From Bacillota bacterium (GTDB taxonomy: Bacteria; Bacillota; UBA4882; UBA8346): 47,624 nt of DNA. The notes below the pieces were generated by a model that saw nothing but the letters and a program-made list of their open reading frames with translations, searched no databases and had not been told where the DNA came from. Below, piece after piece: positions 38,353 to 47,624 of this stretch (position 1 is its first letter; every line of letters starts with the position of its first letter). The position numbers and the translations under genes were made by a program. The stretch is from contig JAAYEK010000134.1 in NCBI GenBank assembly GCA_012728785.1, forward strand, positions 1 through 47,624, given 5' to 3'.

Positions 38353-38655
38353 TCAAACTTTTATTTCCCCTCCCTGCCATACCAAAGCAACCAAATACCC
38401 AAACAAGATCCCGTCCTTCAGCGCTTCGGCGTAGATGATCTCTTCGTGGCGGCAGAGCTGGGCCGTCCAGGTGTCCTCTTGTTCGTAGATGACCTCTTTG
38501 TCCTCAGTGGTCAACTTGTCTGAATATTTTTTGCTCAACTCAAGGGATTTGGCAGTCAGTTCCTTATACTCCGGGTCATTGATGATGATTTCGTCATTGA
38601 TCTGGGTGATCCGGTCGAGGATGAATTTTTGGATGCCGGTTTTGTAGTTTAGCAT
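38353..38655 (-). CDS. Hypothetical protein
   Basis: 100-aa charged helical ORF with an AGGAGG-like SD (aaaggaggatatcATG). Confidence 0.5.
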   Translation of the reverse strand: MLNYKTGIQKFILDRITQINDEIIINDPEYKELTAKSLELSKKYSDKLTTEDKEVIYEQEDTWTAQLCRHEEIIYAEALKDGILFGYLVALVWQGGEIKV

Positions 38656-39074
38656 GATATCCTCCTTTGGTTAGTTGTCAGGAGACAGGAGTCAGGAGTC
38701 AGTGGAAAGACATTGGTGTAGGTTAACCTTCCGCCTGAATCAACCGCATTAAACCGTTTCTATAATGGAAAGACAAGGATGAGCGATTTGATCAATTTTG
38801 CAACAGCCTTGGGTTTGTGCTATCCATGGATTTCTAATCCATAGCGTGAAAACTGACCGATCTTTCATGCGTTGAGGTAAAAAGGGTTTTATGATAAAAT
38901 AAAATAATTAGGAAAATTTAGGTTTTTTGATTCCATTGATTATTCTTCTAGGAAACATTTGTAATTCTATCTAAAAGAATTGTATCGTCTGCATTACAAA
39001 ATGTCAAGACTTTTTCTTTATATTTTAATAACCTTGTTTTAAATAATTAAATGATGTTCTTTGGAGGATACAGA

Positions 39075-39413
39075 ATGACTCTAGGTGAAAAAATATTGTT
39101 CTTGAGAAAACAAAAAAAATGGAGTCAAGATTTTTTAGGAGAAAAAATCGGAGTCTATGGACGACGTGTTTCGTTATATGAAAACGAGAAGTCCATACCT
39201 TCTACTGAAACACTGCAAAAAATCGCCGAGGTATTTGATGTTTCAATGGATTATCTACTTTCGGAGACACCTAAAAACGCAAATGAAATTAATCTAAATG
39301 ATAAATCATTATTGCCGTATATTGAAAAAATGGACCAATTGGATGAAGATGAAAAGAACCTAGTTAAATCATTAATAGAGAAGCTTGCTAATAAAATAAG
39401 AACTGGTAAATAA
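39075..39413 (+). CDS. XRE-family HTH transcriptional regulator
   Basis: MTLGEKILFLRKQKKWSQDFLGEKIGVYGRRVSLYENEKSIPSTETLQKIAEVFDVSMDYLL; SD GGAGG. Confidence 0.9.
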   Translation: MTLGEKILFLRKQKKWSQDFLGEKIGVYGRRVSLYENEKSIPSTETLQKIAEVFDVSMDYLLSETPKNANEINLNDKSLLPYIEKMDQLDEDEKNLVKSLIEKLANKIRTGK

Positions 39414-39531
39414 AGATCTATAATGGTTATTAATAGAGAACTTTAACTGATAAACATTAAAATTATTGGTTTACTACAGAAAACTAAGTCACCTAGTTAT
39501 TCATTGTTTGAAAATAGTAAAGAACCTCCCT

Positions 39532-42500
39532 TCATCTCCCCTGCGTTAACTCTTCCGCTATCAATTCCGCCTGTTTCAACACCGTCTCCGTCGCCAGCAT
39601 TTGCATATCCGGCGGATAACCATATTGACGTAGGACCCGTTTCACAATGACCTTCAGTTTCGCTTTGACGCTTTCTCTGATAGTCCAGTCGATTGAGGCG
39701 TTTTCCCTAACCTTCTGATACAAAACCACCGCCAATTCTCGGAGTTTTTCTTTACCCATTATTTCTTGCGCGCTTTCATTGTTGGCGACAGCAGAATAAA
39801 AGGCATACTCATAGTCGGATAAGCCCATCTCCTGGGGTTCCTTATCCATGGCTTGGATTTCTTTCCCCAGATTTATCAGTTCTTCAATGACCTCGGCAGC
39901 GGTAATAATTTTGTTATGATACTTTTTAATGGAATTCTCCAGCATCTCCATTAAGGTCTTGCTTTGAACCAGGTTCTTTTTAGCCCGGGCTTTAATTTCA
40001 TCATTCAGAAGTTTTTTCAATACTTCCAAAGCGATGTTTTTATGCTCCATATTCTTGACTTCAAGCAAGAATTCTTCGGAGAGGATGGAGATATCCGGCT
40101 TTTTAATACCTGCCGCATCGAAAACGTCAATTACTTTTTCGGTGACAAGGGCTTGATCGATAACTTGTTTAATAGCGGTTTCAATTTCGGCGTCGCTTTT
40201 TCCAGGCCCGGCGCTTTCGAATTTGACCAAACGGGATTTGACCGTTTGGAAGAAAGCCACCTCATCTTTGACGTCCATTGCCTGCTCGTGAGGGATGGCG
40301 ATAGCGAATGCTTGGGATAGGGCGGTCACTTCATCGATAAACCGCTTCTTACCGTTTTCCAGACCGAGAATATGTTCTTCGGCGGCCAAAATGATGGATA
40401 GTTTCCTTCCGGTGTCCGCTTCGAAGTATTCTTCATAAGCGAAACCATGGAACATCTGCGAGACCACTTCCAATTTGGCCAGCATCAATTGGACCGCTTG
40501 CTCCTGGGCGACTGCCGGATCGCCTTTGCCACCGGCGGTGGAATAGAAGGACAAGGCTGCTTTTAAATCCGAGGCGATCCCCAGATAGTCTACGATTAGC
40601 CCGCCTTTAACCTGCCCATAAACCCGGTTTACCCTGGCAATGGCCTGCATCAGATTATGCCCCTTCATGGGCTTGTCGATATATAGGGTTTTGAGGCAGG
40701 GAGCGTCAAAACCGGTCAGCCACATATCACGGACGATAACCAATTTCAATTCGTCGTCCGGGTCTTTCATCCGTTCGGCAAGACCTCTCCGCTGCTCTTT
40801 AGTGGTATGGTGTTTGGCGATCTCCGGCCCATCGGAGGAAGCCGAAGTCATAACCACTTTGATGACACCCTTTTTTAGGTCGTCGCTATGCCACTCCGGC
40901 CTCAAGTCGATGATTGCTTGATATAGTTCGGTGGCGATCCGCCGGGACATGGCGACAATCATGGCCTTGCCGTTGATAGCCTCCTGACGCCGTTCAAAAT
41001 GGATCACAATATCTTCGGCCACGTGTTTAATCCGATCCTTACTGCCGATCAATGCCTCCAATTGGGTCCACTTGGCCTTGGCATTTTGAGTTTCGGTAAG
41101 TTCGGCCTGTTCCAGATCGTCATCAAATTCTTTGATTAATTTTTTACCCTCATTACTCAGGCCAATTTTGGCGAGGCGGCTTTCGTAGTAAATACGCACC
41201 GTAGCGCCGTCAGTTACGGCTTGGGAAATATCATAGATATCAACATAGTTGCCGAATACCGCCGGAGTATTGACATCCGTTCCTTCAATCGGCGTGCCGG
41301 TAAACCCGATATAGGTAGCTTTAGGTAAAGCGTCCCGCATGTATTTGGCGAAACCGTAAACAATCTTCTTACCGATTACATTACCGTTTTCATCTTTAGC
41401 GTCGATGTTCTTCGCCTTGAACCCATATTGGGTCCGGTGGGCTTCATCAGCAATGACAATAATATTTTCCCGATCGGAAAGTTGTTCATAAACATTGCCC
41501 TCCTCGGGCTGGAACTTTTGAATGGTAGTAAAAACAATCCCGCCGGAAGCCACCTTTAAAAGGTCTTTTAATTGTTCCCGGTTCTCGGCCTGTATCGGGT
41601 CTTGTCTCAACAATTGCCGGGAGGCGGCGAAAGTATCAAAAAGTTGATCATCCAAATCGTTACGGTCGGTAATCACCACTACGGTGGGATTGTCCATCGT
41701 CAAGACGATTTTGCCGGTGAAAAAGACCATGGAGAGAGATTTACCGCTGCCCTGGGTGTGCCAGATCACGCCGCCTTTCCGGTCTCCGACAGGCTGGTCT
41801 TTGACGCCGGGGACGCCGTAATTTTCGGGGGATTCTTTTACGGTCGATGGTTGGGATGATTGATGATAACCCGATGCCCTAAGCGCCGATTCTACCGCCC
41901 GGTTGACCGCGTAATATTGATGATAGGCCGCGAGTTTCTTGATGGTTTGGATGGTGATGATACCGGTTTCTTTGTCTTCCTTTTTTGTTTTTTCAAAGAC
42001 ACTAAAATGGCGGATCAGGTCTAAGAGAGTCGTTTTATTTAACATCCCTTTGATGAGCGTTTCCAACTGGCCGATTAGGGGCGATGCTTCAACTTTGCCG
42101 TCACTGCTTTTCCAAGCCATAAAACGGCTATAATCAGCCGAAATCGAACCAGCCTTGGCCTCCAAGCCATCGGAGATGACCAAAAAACCATTGTAGGTAA
42201 AAAGGGTAGGGATAGCTTGTTTATAGGTTTGTAACTGTTTAAAGGCTGAATGAATAGTCGCGTTTTCATCCGCCGCGTTTTTCAGTTCAATGACAACAAG
42301 AGGTAAGCCATTTACAAAGAGAATAACATCCGGGCGTTTGTTGATATTATTTTCGATAACAGTAAATTGGTTACAAACCACAAAATCATTTTTCTCCGGG
42401 TCGTTAAAATCAATCAGCCAAACCAGATCTCCCCGGCTCTGTCCGTCCTTTTGATAGGTAACTTTGATACCTTCGGTTAGCATTCGGTGAAAGGTTTCGT

Positions 42501-42756
42501 TATTTGAAATAAGTTCCGGCGAGTTGATGCGTTGGATCTGTTTAATGGCATCCTCGCGTACATCGGCAGGAATTTTCGGATTGATACGGGCAATAGCTTT
42601 CCTTAGTCTTTCAAGTAGAAGAACATCTTCAAATGATTGCCGAGCGGGTGTTTCACTGTCTGGGGCGATGTCAGGGCCGTAAATATAATGGTAGCTCTGT
42701 TTTTCAAGAAGTTCTATTGAAAACTCTTCTATTACAGATTCGGTAATTCTATTCAT
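39532..42756 (-). CDS. hsdR: Type I restriction endonuclease subunit R
   Basis: PDVILFVNGLPLVVIELKN nuclease motif; GGVIWHTQGSGKSLSMVFF; DEAHRTQYG; TYIGFTGTPI. Confidence 0.97.
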   Translation of the reverse strand: MNRITESVIEEFSIELLEKQSYHYIYGPDIAPDSETPARQSFEDVLLLERLRKAIARINPKIPADVREDAIKQIQRINSPELISNNETFHRMLTEGIKVTYQKDGQSRGDLVWLIDFNDPEKNDFVVCNQFTVIENNINKRPDVILFVNGLPLVVIELKNAADENATIHSAFKQLQTYKQAIPTLFTYNGFLVISDGLEAKAGSISADYSRFMAWKSSDGKVEASPLIGQLETLIKGMLNKTTLLDLIRHFSVFEKTKKEDKETGIITIQTIKKLAAYHQYYAVNRAVESALRASGYHQSSQPSTVKESPENYGVPGVKDQPVGDRKGGVIWHTQGSGKSLSMVFFTGKIVLTMDNPTVVVITDRNDLDDQLFDTFAASRQLLRQDPIQAENREQLKDLLKVASGGIVFTTIQKFQPEEGNVYEQLSDRENIIVIADEAHRTQYGFKAKNIDAKDENGNVIGKKIVYGFAKYMRDALPKATYIGFTGTPIEGTDVNTPAVFGNYVDIYDISQAVTDGATVRIYYESRLAKIGLSNEGKKLIKEFDDDLEQAELTETQNAKAKWTQLEALIGSKDRIKHVAEDIVIHFERRQEAINGKAMIVAMSRRIATELYQAIIDLRPEWHSDDLKKGVIKVVMTSASSDGPEIAKHHTTKEQRRGLAERMKDPDDELKLVIVRDMWLTGFDAPCLKTLYIDKPMKGHNLMQAIARVNRVYGQVKGGLIVDYLGIASDLKAALSFYSTAGGKGDPAVAQEQAVQLMLAKLEVVSQMFHGFAYEEYFEADTGRKLSIILAAEEHILGLENGKKRFIDEVTALSQAFAIAIPHEQAMDVKDEVAFFQTVKSRLVKFESAGPGKSDAEIETAIKQVIDQALVTEKVIDVFDAAGIKKPDISILSEEFLLEVKNMEHKNIALEVLKKLLNDEIKARAKKNLVQSKTLMEMLENSIKKYHNKIITAAEVIEELINLGKEIQAMDKEPQEMGLSDYEYAFYSAVANNESAQEIMGKEKLRELAVVLYQKVRENASIDWTIRESVKAKLKVIVKRVLRQYGYPPDMQMLATETVLKQAELIAEELTQGR

Positions 42757-43403
42757 TTGTCCCCTTCCTCACTCTCAACAAATGCTTTTAGTTCATTAAT
42801 ATATGCCGGGTAATCAACATTGTAAAGAATTTCACTCGCAGGGAAGGAATAATCTCTCATTTTAAATTCTCCATATATATCATCCAAAAAGTCATTAAAA
42901 TCAGCATTATCTTCATACGATATTTGAGTTTCTTCCGGTGCTAAAATACGTGGGTTTTCATTTTCAAATGTGCGAATAAGAAAACAGGCAATTATTATAG
43001 TAGAGTCAATTAAAAACTCTTTTGTTAAATTATCTATTTTGTTATTCCGCTCTCGCAATTCCTCCAATGAACGCCCGTGAGATATAGTACCAATTTCATT
43101 TCGGATTTCACCAATTTGTTGACCTATAGTTGCAAGAGATGATGAAATCTGAGTAACCATCGTTTCGCCAGAATATCCAATAGCTGAAAAAGCTTTTTTT
43201 AATACAGAGTTGATGCTCGATGTACCATCAAGCAAAATACCTTTAGATGAACATATTTCTTTGCCTATTGTTTCTAACAAAGCTTTGGCATTCTCAACGC
43301 ATTGACTAAAATCTGCAACCTGAAACATCTCAATTCGTTCAGTGTAAATTGTCAGGTCTGACCAACGCCCATACTGATTTATGACTCTCTTTAGTTTATC
43401 CAT
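42753..43403 (-). CDS. Abi_C/HEPN-like abortive-infection family protein inside the hsd operon
   Basis: CVENAKALLETIGKEICSSKG...LATIGQQIGEIRNEIGTISHGRS resembles the Abi_C RNxxGxxSHG motif; ATGA overlap with hsdR. Confidence 0.55.
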   Translation of the reverse strand: MDKLKRVINQYGRWSDLTIYTERIEMFQVADFSQCVENAKALLETIGKEICSSKGILLDGTSSINSVLKKAFSAIGYSGETMVTQISSSLATIGQQIGEIRNEIGTISHGRSLEELRERNNKIDNLTKEFLIDSTIIIACFLIRTFENENPRILAPEETQISYEDNADFNDFLDDIYGEFKMRDYSFPASEILYNVDYPAYINELKAFVESEEGDK

Positions 43404-43422
43404 TTTTTACTCCGACATAATT

Positions 43423-44604
43423 TCATACTTTCACTTTTATTTCACCGCTTATTAACTTTGGTAAGAGAATATCATGTAATTTTTCAAGAGCGCGAATCTG
43501 CTTGGCATTTTCAATCTGTTTATTCAATAAAGGTGTCATTAGCTCTGACATATTAATTAGTTCCTTATCAGATGGAATCAGCACTTTTGCTTTATCTAAA
43601 TCTCCCCTTTTAATATGTCCCATAGTAGTTGCATGGCTTGAAGAAATCGAAACAAACTCAGCTAAATGATGTTTGCACCATGCTAAATAAAACCATTTCG
43701 GAAATTTGTCCGAAGAAACCTTGAATAAATGTTGATTAAGTACGCACTTTTCACCATCCCAAACCTTTACCATCAATGATGCAGACCACGCAAAAATAAC
43801 ATCGCCTGTTTGAACTATATATTCGTGATTAACCTCAGAAGTTGCCCAATCTGATAACTCGGAAATTCCATTGCTAAGTTCTTTTATTTTTAAGACAGGT
43901 AATTTATCTAATTCATTTTTTGGTGGAATTTTTTGACAAGCTAAGCCGTTCAAAAAATTAGCTACACTGCTTAATGGTCTTTCCTCCCACCACTCATTCC
44001 TTTCCTCCACAAACCACTGCCTAAAAAGCGTTTCCGCCATGGCTTCAAGGGTTTTGTTCTGGCGGTGGAGCAGGTCTATCTTAACGTCGAGGCTGGAAAG
44101 CACCGAGGCAATTGCACGTTGTTCAGGTAGAGGGGGTAGTGAGAAAGTATACTCCTTAATTCTTGATGGTGATGTATGCATAATTGAGGTACCACTTGCA
44201 CCACCAACGATAAAGCCGTGGTATTCATCAGTCCTCATTAACCAGTAAATAAAATCAGGAATAACTTCTTTTGATTGAATTTTGAGTAATCCAATTCGCT
44301 GATTATGCAAATACTTTACACCAGTGTCATAAGGGATTTTTGCAGAATATCCTAAGGTGTCTGATTCTTTGCTTAAATCGGTCATTGTTACTACAATGTC
44401 GCCACCTTGAAGAACATACTCTTCAGGATAGTTGCCATTATAATATTTAAACTTGCTGTATTTAAATCCACCACCAATATGAAAATTACCTGGTGTCACT
44501 AATACATTTTCGGTGGGTTCTGAAGTTATGTTTTCCCCTTTAAATGCAAAGCCATGCTTTATATCCAAAAGATCACCAATAGAACATTCCTTCCACTCAC
44601 TCAT
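43423..44604 (-). CDS. hsdS: Type I restriction enzyme specificity subunit S
   Basis: Two target-recognition-like halves; [61 protein letters not shown]. Confidence 0.95.
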   Translation of the reverse strand: MSEWKECSIGDLLDIKHGFAFKGENITSEPTENVLVTPGNFHIGGGFKYSKFKYYNGNYPEEYVLQGGDIVVTMTDLSKESDTLGYSAKIPYDTGVKYLHNQRIGLLKIQSKEVIPDFIYWLMRTDEYHGFIVGGASGTSIMHTSPSRIKEYTFSLPPLPEQRAIASVLSSLDVKIDLLHRQNKTLEAMAETLFRQWFVEERNEWWEERPLSSVANFLNGLACQKIPPKNELDKLPVLKIKELSNGISELSDWATSEVNHEYIVQTGDVIFAWSASLMVKVWDGEKCVLNQHLFKVSSDKFPKWFYLAWCKHHLAEFVSISSSHATTMGHIKRGDLDKAKVLIPSDKELINMSELMTPLLNKQIENAKQIRALEKLHDILLPKLISGEIKVKV

Positions 44605-46142
44605 CCCAGTTTCACCTTTTTCAAGTTCTCCAAAATCACCGCGTTGAGCCTTTCTTCTTCTTTCAACTGTGCTTCAAACTCAGCCTGCAAACTGGTAAAA
44701 CGCTCCTTAAAATCAAAATCATCTTCTTCATCAGGCAATCCCACATACCGGCCGGGGGTCAACACATAATCCAATTCCCGCACTTTTTCAATACTGGTGG
44801 AATTGCAAAATCCTTTAATATCCTCATACTTTCCGTCCGAATTGCGCCAATTATGATAAGTATCAGCGATCTTTTGGATATCCTCCGCCCCTAACTCTCT
44901 GGTTCTGCGATTAATCAAATACCCTTCGTTTCGGGCGTCGATAAAAAGAATTTCATCAGTACGATTACGATAGCCGCCGTTTGATTTGTCCCGGCTTAAA
45001 AACCAAAGGCAGGCCGGGATCTGGGTATTTAAAAACAGCTTGGCGGGCAGGTTGACGATACAATCCACCAACCGGGCTTCAATTAATTCCTTACGGATCT
45101 CCCCTTCCCCGGAAGTCTTGGAGGTGAGCGATCCCTTTGCCAAAACAAATCCGGCGATACCGCTGGGGGTCAAATGATACAAAAAATGCTGAATCCAAGC
45201 ATAGTTGGCGTTACCGGAAGGCGGTACGCCGTACTTCCAACGACCATCATTACGGAGCAAGTCGCCGCTCCAGTCGCTGTCGTTAAAAGGCGGATTGGCG
45301 ATGACAAAGTCAGCTTTCAAATCCTTATGGGCATCGTTTAAGAAAGAACCTTCATTGTTCCACTTGACCATCGTGCTATCAATCCCACGAATGGCAAGGT
45401 TCATTTTACACAACCGCCAAGTAGTCTGGTTGCTCTCCTGCCCGTAAATGGAAATATCATTGACCTTACCCTGATGATTATCAACAAATTTCTCCGATTG
45501 AACAAACATCCCGCCCGAGCCACAGCAGGGGTCAAAGACCCGGCCTTTATAAGGCTCCAACATTTCTACAAGTAATTCAACAACACTGCGGGGCGTATAG
45601 AATTGGCCACCCTTCTTCCCTTCCGCCAGGGCGAACTCGCCTAAGAAGTATTCGAAGACATGACCTAGAACATCGGCGCTCCGGTCTTTGGCTTCGCCAA
45701 GTGCGACATTGCCAATCAAGTCAATCAGTCCGCCTAAGTTGGTTGGGTCAAGGTTCCCACGGGCGTAAACCTTAGGCAGCACATCTTTTAGGGAGGGATT
45801 ATCCTTTTCAATAGCTTCCATGGCGTTATCGATTTCCTTGCCGATGGTGGGGAGTTTCGCCTTGGATTGCAAATAAGACCAGCGGGCAATCTCCGGGACA
45901 AAGAAGACGTGCTCCGCTTTATATTCGTCCTTGTCCTCCGGGTCCGCTCCGGCATATTCACCTTGGCCGCTTTTTAGCTTGTTATAAAGTTCCTCAAAAG
46001 CGTCGGAAATGTAACGTAAAAAAATAAGTCCCAGAACAACATGTTTATATTCGGCGGCGTCGATGTTTTTTCTAAGTTTGTCCGCAGCCTTCCAAAGCTG
46101 TTTTTCGATGGGTTCTTCTTTGGTATTGTTTTTGTTAGCCAT
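44601..46142 (-). CDS. hsdM: Type I restriction-modification DNA methyltransferase subunit M
   Basis: [18 protein letters not shown]...[29 protein letters not shown] (NPPF). Confidence 0.97.
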   Translation of the reverse strand: MANKNNTKEEPIEKQLWKAADKLRKNIDAAEYKHVVLGLIFLRYISDAFEELYNKLKSGQGEYAGADPEDKDEYKAEHVFFVPEIARWSYLQSKAKLPTIGKEIDNAMEAIEKDNPSLKDVLPKVYARGNLDPTNLGGLIDLIGNVALGEAKDRSADVLGHVFEYFLGEFALAEGKKGGQFYTPRSVVELLVEMLEPYKGRVFDPCCGSGGMFVQSEKFVDNHQGKVNDISIYGQESNQTTWRLCKMNLAIRGIDSTMVKWNNEGSFLNDAHKDLKADFVIANPPFNDSDWSGDLLRNDGRWKYGVPPSGNANYAWIQHFLYHLTPSGIAGFVLAKGSLTSKTSGEGEIRKELIEARLVDCIVNLPAKLFLNTQIPACLWFLSRDKSNGGYRNRTDEILFIDARNEGYLINRRTRELGAEDIQKIADTYHNWRNSDGKYEDIKGFCNSTSIEKVRELDYVLTPGRYVGLPDEEDDFDFKERFTSLQAEFEAQLKEEERLNAVILENLKKVKLG

Positions 46143-46536
46143 TGTGTTTTATCTCCATTTTAAATATTTTTTTTCATGATAAACTGGATGAATATCTGAA
46201 AAGCAAATTATATCCTCAAGTCTAGTTCTAATAATTCCAGAAAAACATGGCATATCCTGCCAAATAGTAAAGACATTATAACTAATTCTACTTTTGCGCC
46301 ACAAAAATGCTTTGTTGTAAAATCGATGGTTTAACGCTTTTTCAAGAATCGATATCTTTGACCATCGACTTTACTGATGAAAACCAAAATGCGAAAGTTA
46401 TATAACTAACAATATTATTGTATAAAACCACTTCAATACTTGATTTTTTAATAAATCGATTATTCATGCAATAGGAAATCGAAAGTGTATGTTTAATTCT
46501 AAATCAATTGATGATGATCAACCAAATATAATACCT

Positions 46537-46562
46537 CCCCCCAAACCCCCTCCCACCTGCCC
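46537..46562 (-). promoter_or_regulatory. G-quadruplex-forming motif on the minus strand
   Basis: Minus strand GGGcaggtGGGaGGGGGtttGGGGGG: four G-runs of at least 3 with loops of 7 nt or less, in AT-rich surroundings. Confidence 0.6.
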
Positions 46563-46610
46563 GAATGTAAAAATATATAAAAAAGTAACAAAAAATTACT
46601 TAACTGAGAA

Positions 46611-46741
46611 GGAAATTAAAGTAATTTCCAGAATAATACTGATCATCCGGATATCGCATGCCTCACCCGAACAATAAGGCCTTATCGTTCGGGAACTGGA
46701 AAATAAAGTTTCTCGAGACCGGTTAAGAACTTTATTTCCAG
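46611..46741. repeat. Three consecutive inverted repeats upstream of the 46788 gene
   Basis: GGAAATTA-aag-TAATTTCC (46611-46629); cccgaacAataaggccttatCgttcggg (46666-46693); CTGGAAAATAAAGTT...AACTTTATTTCCAG (46696-46741). Confidence 0.75.
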
Positions 46742-46787
46742 GAATAATGTTTGACCAAAATCCAAAATGAAGGGAGTTAATAAAAAA

Positions 46788-47282
46788 ATGGCACAAAATC
46801 TTGTGTCCGCTACACTAACGGAAGAAACCAAAAACCAAATACTTGCCAAACTCACCGAGATCAAAAGCGCCCTGGATTTCTTGATTTCACTACAGCCAAA
46901 AGAAGTACGGTCCTTGTTCAAACCCGGTAATACTTTTGCGCCACTGATCGACAAAGCCTATCATGTTGTCGTCGACCACCCGGAGATCTTACCCGCCATC
47001 TTCGATAAAGAGGAATTTATCAAAGATTATCAGTTATCCAAAGACCTAACCCCCATCGACAACCAGATCAATGAACTCAGCGAAAGCGTAACCAAAACCT
47101 TAATGGCCATCAACAGCGATGCCTTAAACGAGACCATGGAAGTATATGCGGCGGTTAAACAAAACAAGGATAAAGTTCCGGGTTTGAACGTAGTCGCCGA
47201 GGAGATGGCCGAGTTCTTCAAAAAAGCGGGTAAAAAAATAACCCCACCCCAAGAGCAAATAGCGGCTACCAAACAAAACTAA
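46788..47282 (+). CDS. Uncharacterised helical protein
   Basis: MAQNLVSATLTEETKNQILAKLTEIKSALDFLISLQPKEVRSLF...FAPLIDKAYHVVVDHPEILPAIFDKEEFIKDY...; terminator immediately downstream. Confidence 0.7.
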   Translation: MAQNLVSATLTEETKNQILAKLTEIKSALDFLISLQPKEVRSLFKPGNTFAPLIDKAYHVVVDHPEILPAIFDKEEFIKDYQLSKDLTPIDNQINELSESVTKTLMAINSDALNETMEVYAAVKQNKDKVPGLNVVAEEMAEFFKKAGKKITPPQEQIAATKQN

Positions 47283-47294
47283 CCAAGAAGGCTG

Positions 47295-47323
47295 CGGAGT
47301 GTAAGGAACACTCCGTTTTTTTT
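47295..47323 (+). terminator. Rho-independent terminator of the 46788 gene
   Basis: CGGAGTGT-aagga-ACACTCCG followed by TTTTTTTT. Confidence 0.9.
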
Positions 47324-47380
47324 GGGGAAAAACCTGCGGATAATCATGGGACTTCATCAAAGAGCAACTCAAACCCAGCG

Positions 47381-47624
47381 GAGACTAAATTTTACCATCC
47401 CGAGACTAACCGGAACTCTCCTGAGACTAATTTTTACCCTCCGAAGACTAATCGGAACTCTCTCGAGACTAATTTTTACCCTCCGAAGACTAATCGGAAC
47501 TCTCCCGAGACTAATTTTTACCCTCCGAAGACTAATCGGAACTCTCCCGAGACTAATTTTTACCCTCCGAAGACTAATCGGAACTCTCCCGAGACTAATT
47601 TTTACCCTCCGAAGACTAATCGGA
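47381..47624. repeat. 42-bp tandem repeat array built from alternating 21-bp half-units; truncated by the window edge
   Basis: Units at 47381, 47423, 47465, 47507, 47549 and 47591 (partial); consensus gagactaatttttaccctccgaagactaatcggaactctccc; AGACTAAY-like box every 21 bp from 47382 to 47613. Confidence 0.97.

Noticed and set aside
38817-38846. Hairpin gctatccatggatttctaatccatagc in the intergenic region before the XRE gene
   Set aside because: Short, bulged and isolated; no evidence of function or of a second copy in the window.
46489-46677. 62-aa ORF MFNSKSIDDDQPNIIPPPKPPPTCPN...
   Set aside because: It overlaps the G4 motif and hairpins; composition follows the C-rich tract and no SD is evident, so probably non-coding.
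47381-47624. CRISPR array
   Set aside because: Repeats are directly contiguous and nearly identical with no unique spacers, and no cas genes are present.

Overview
Chromosomal window from a spore-forming Bacillota (Firmicutes). Several features suggest a diderm envelope: a mlaEFD-type MCE operon whose MlaD has a beta-rich, Phe-terminated tail, and a separate beta-barrel-like exported protein. Taxonomy is inference only. Positions 1-38.3 kb are mostly housekeeping and sporulation genes: lonC (partial), rplI, rpsR-ssb-rpsF, DUF951, lplA-gcvH, mlaEFD, bioY-birA, tdk, folB, nadABC, ftsH, tilS, spoIIE, D,D-carboxypeptidases, a gerA-type germinant receptor operon, CotF-like coat proteins and an orphan sugar ABC transporter. 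Positions 38.3-47.6 kb look accessory: an XRE regulator, an hsdM-hsdS-abi-hsdR type I R-M operon with an extra Abi_C/HEPN-like gene, then an AT-rich region with a G4 motif and three consecutive hairpins. That region precedes a small helical unknown gene and a 42-bp (2 x 21-bp) tandem array that runs off the right edge. The strongest observations are: (1) spoIIE split by a single in-frame TAA; (2) the hairpins/gene/21-bp-periodic array module at 46.5-47.6 kb; (3) the Abi_C-like gene translationally coupled inside the hsd operon; (4) the MlaD architecture; (5) a BirA operator overlapping the birA-bioY promoter; (6) a ~160-bp hairpin between the sugar-binding protein and permease genes. All calls were made by eye, with no database search.
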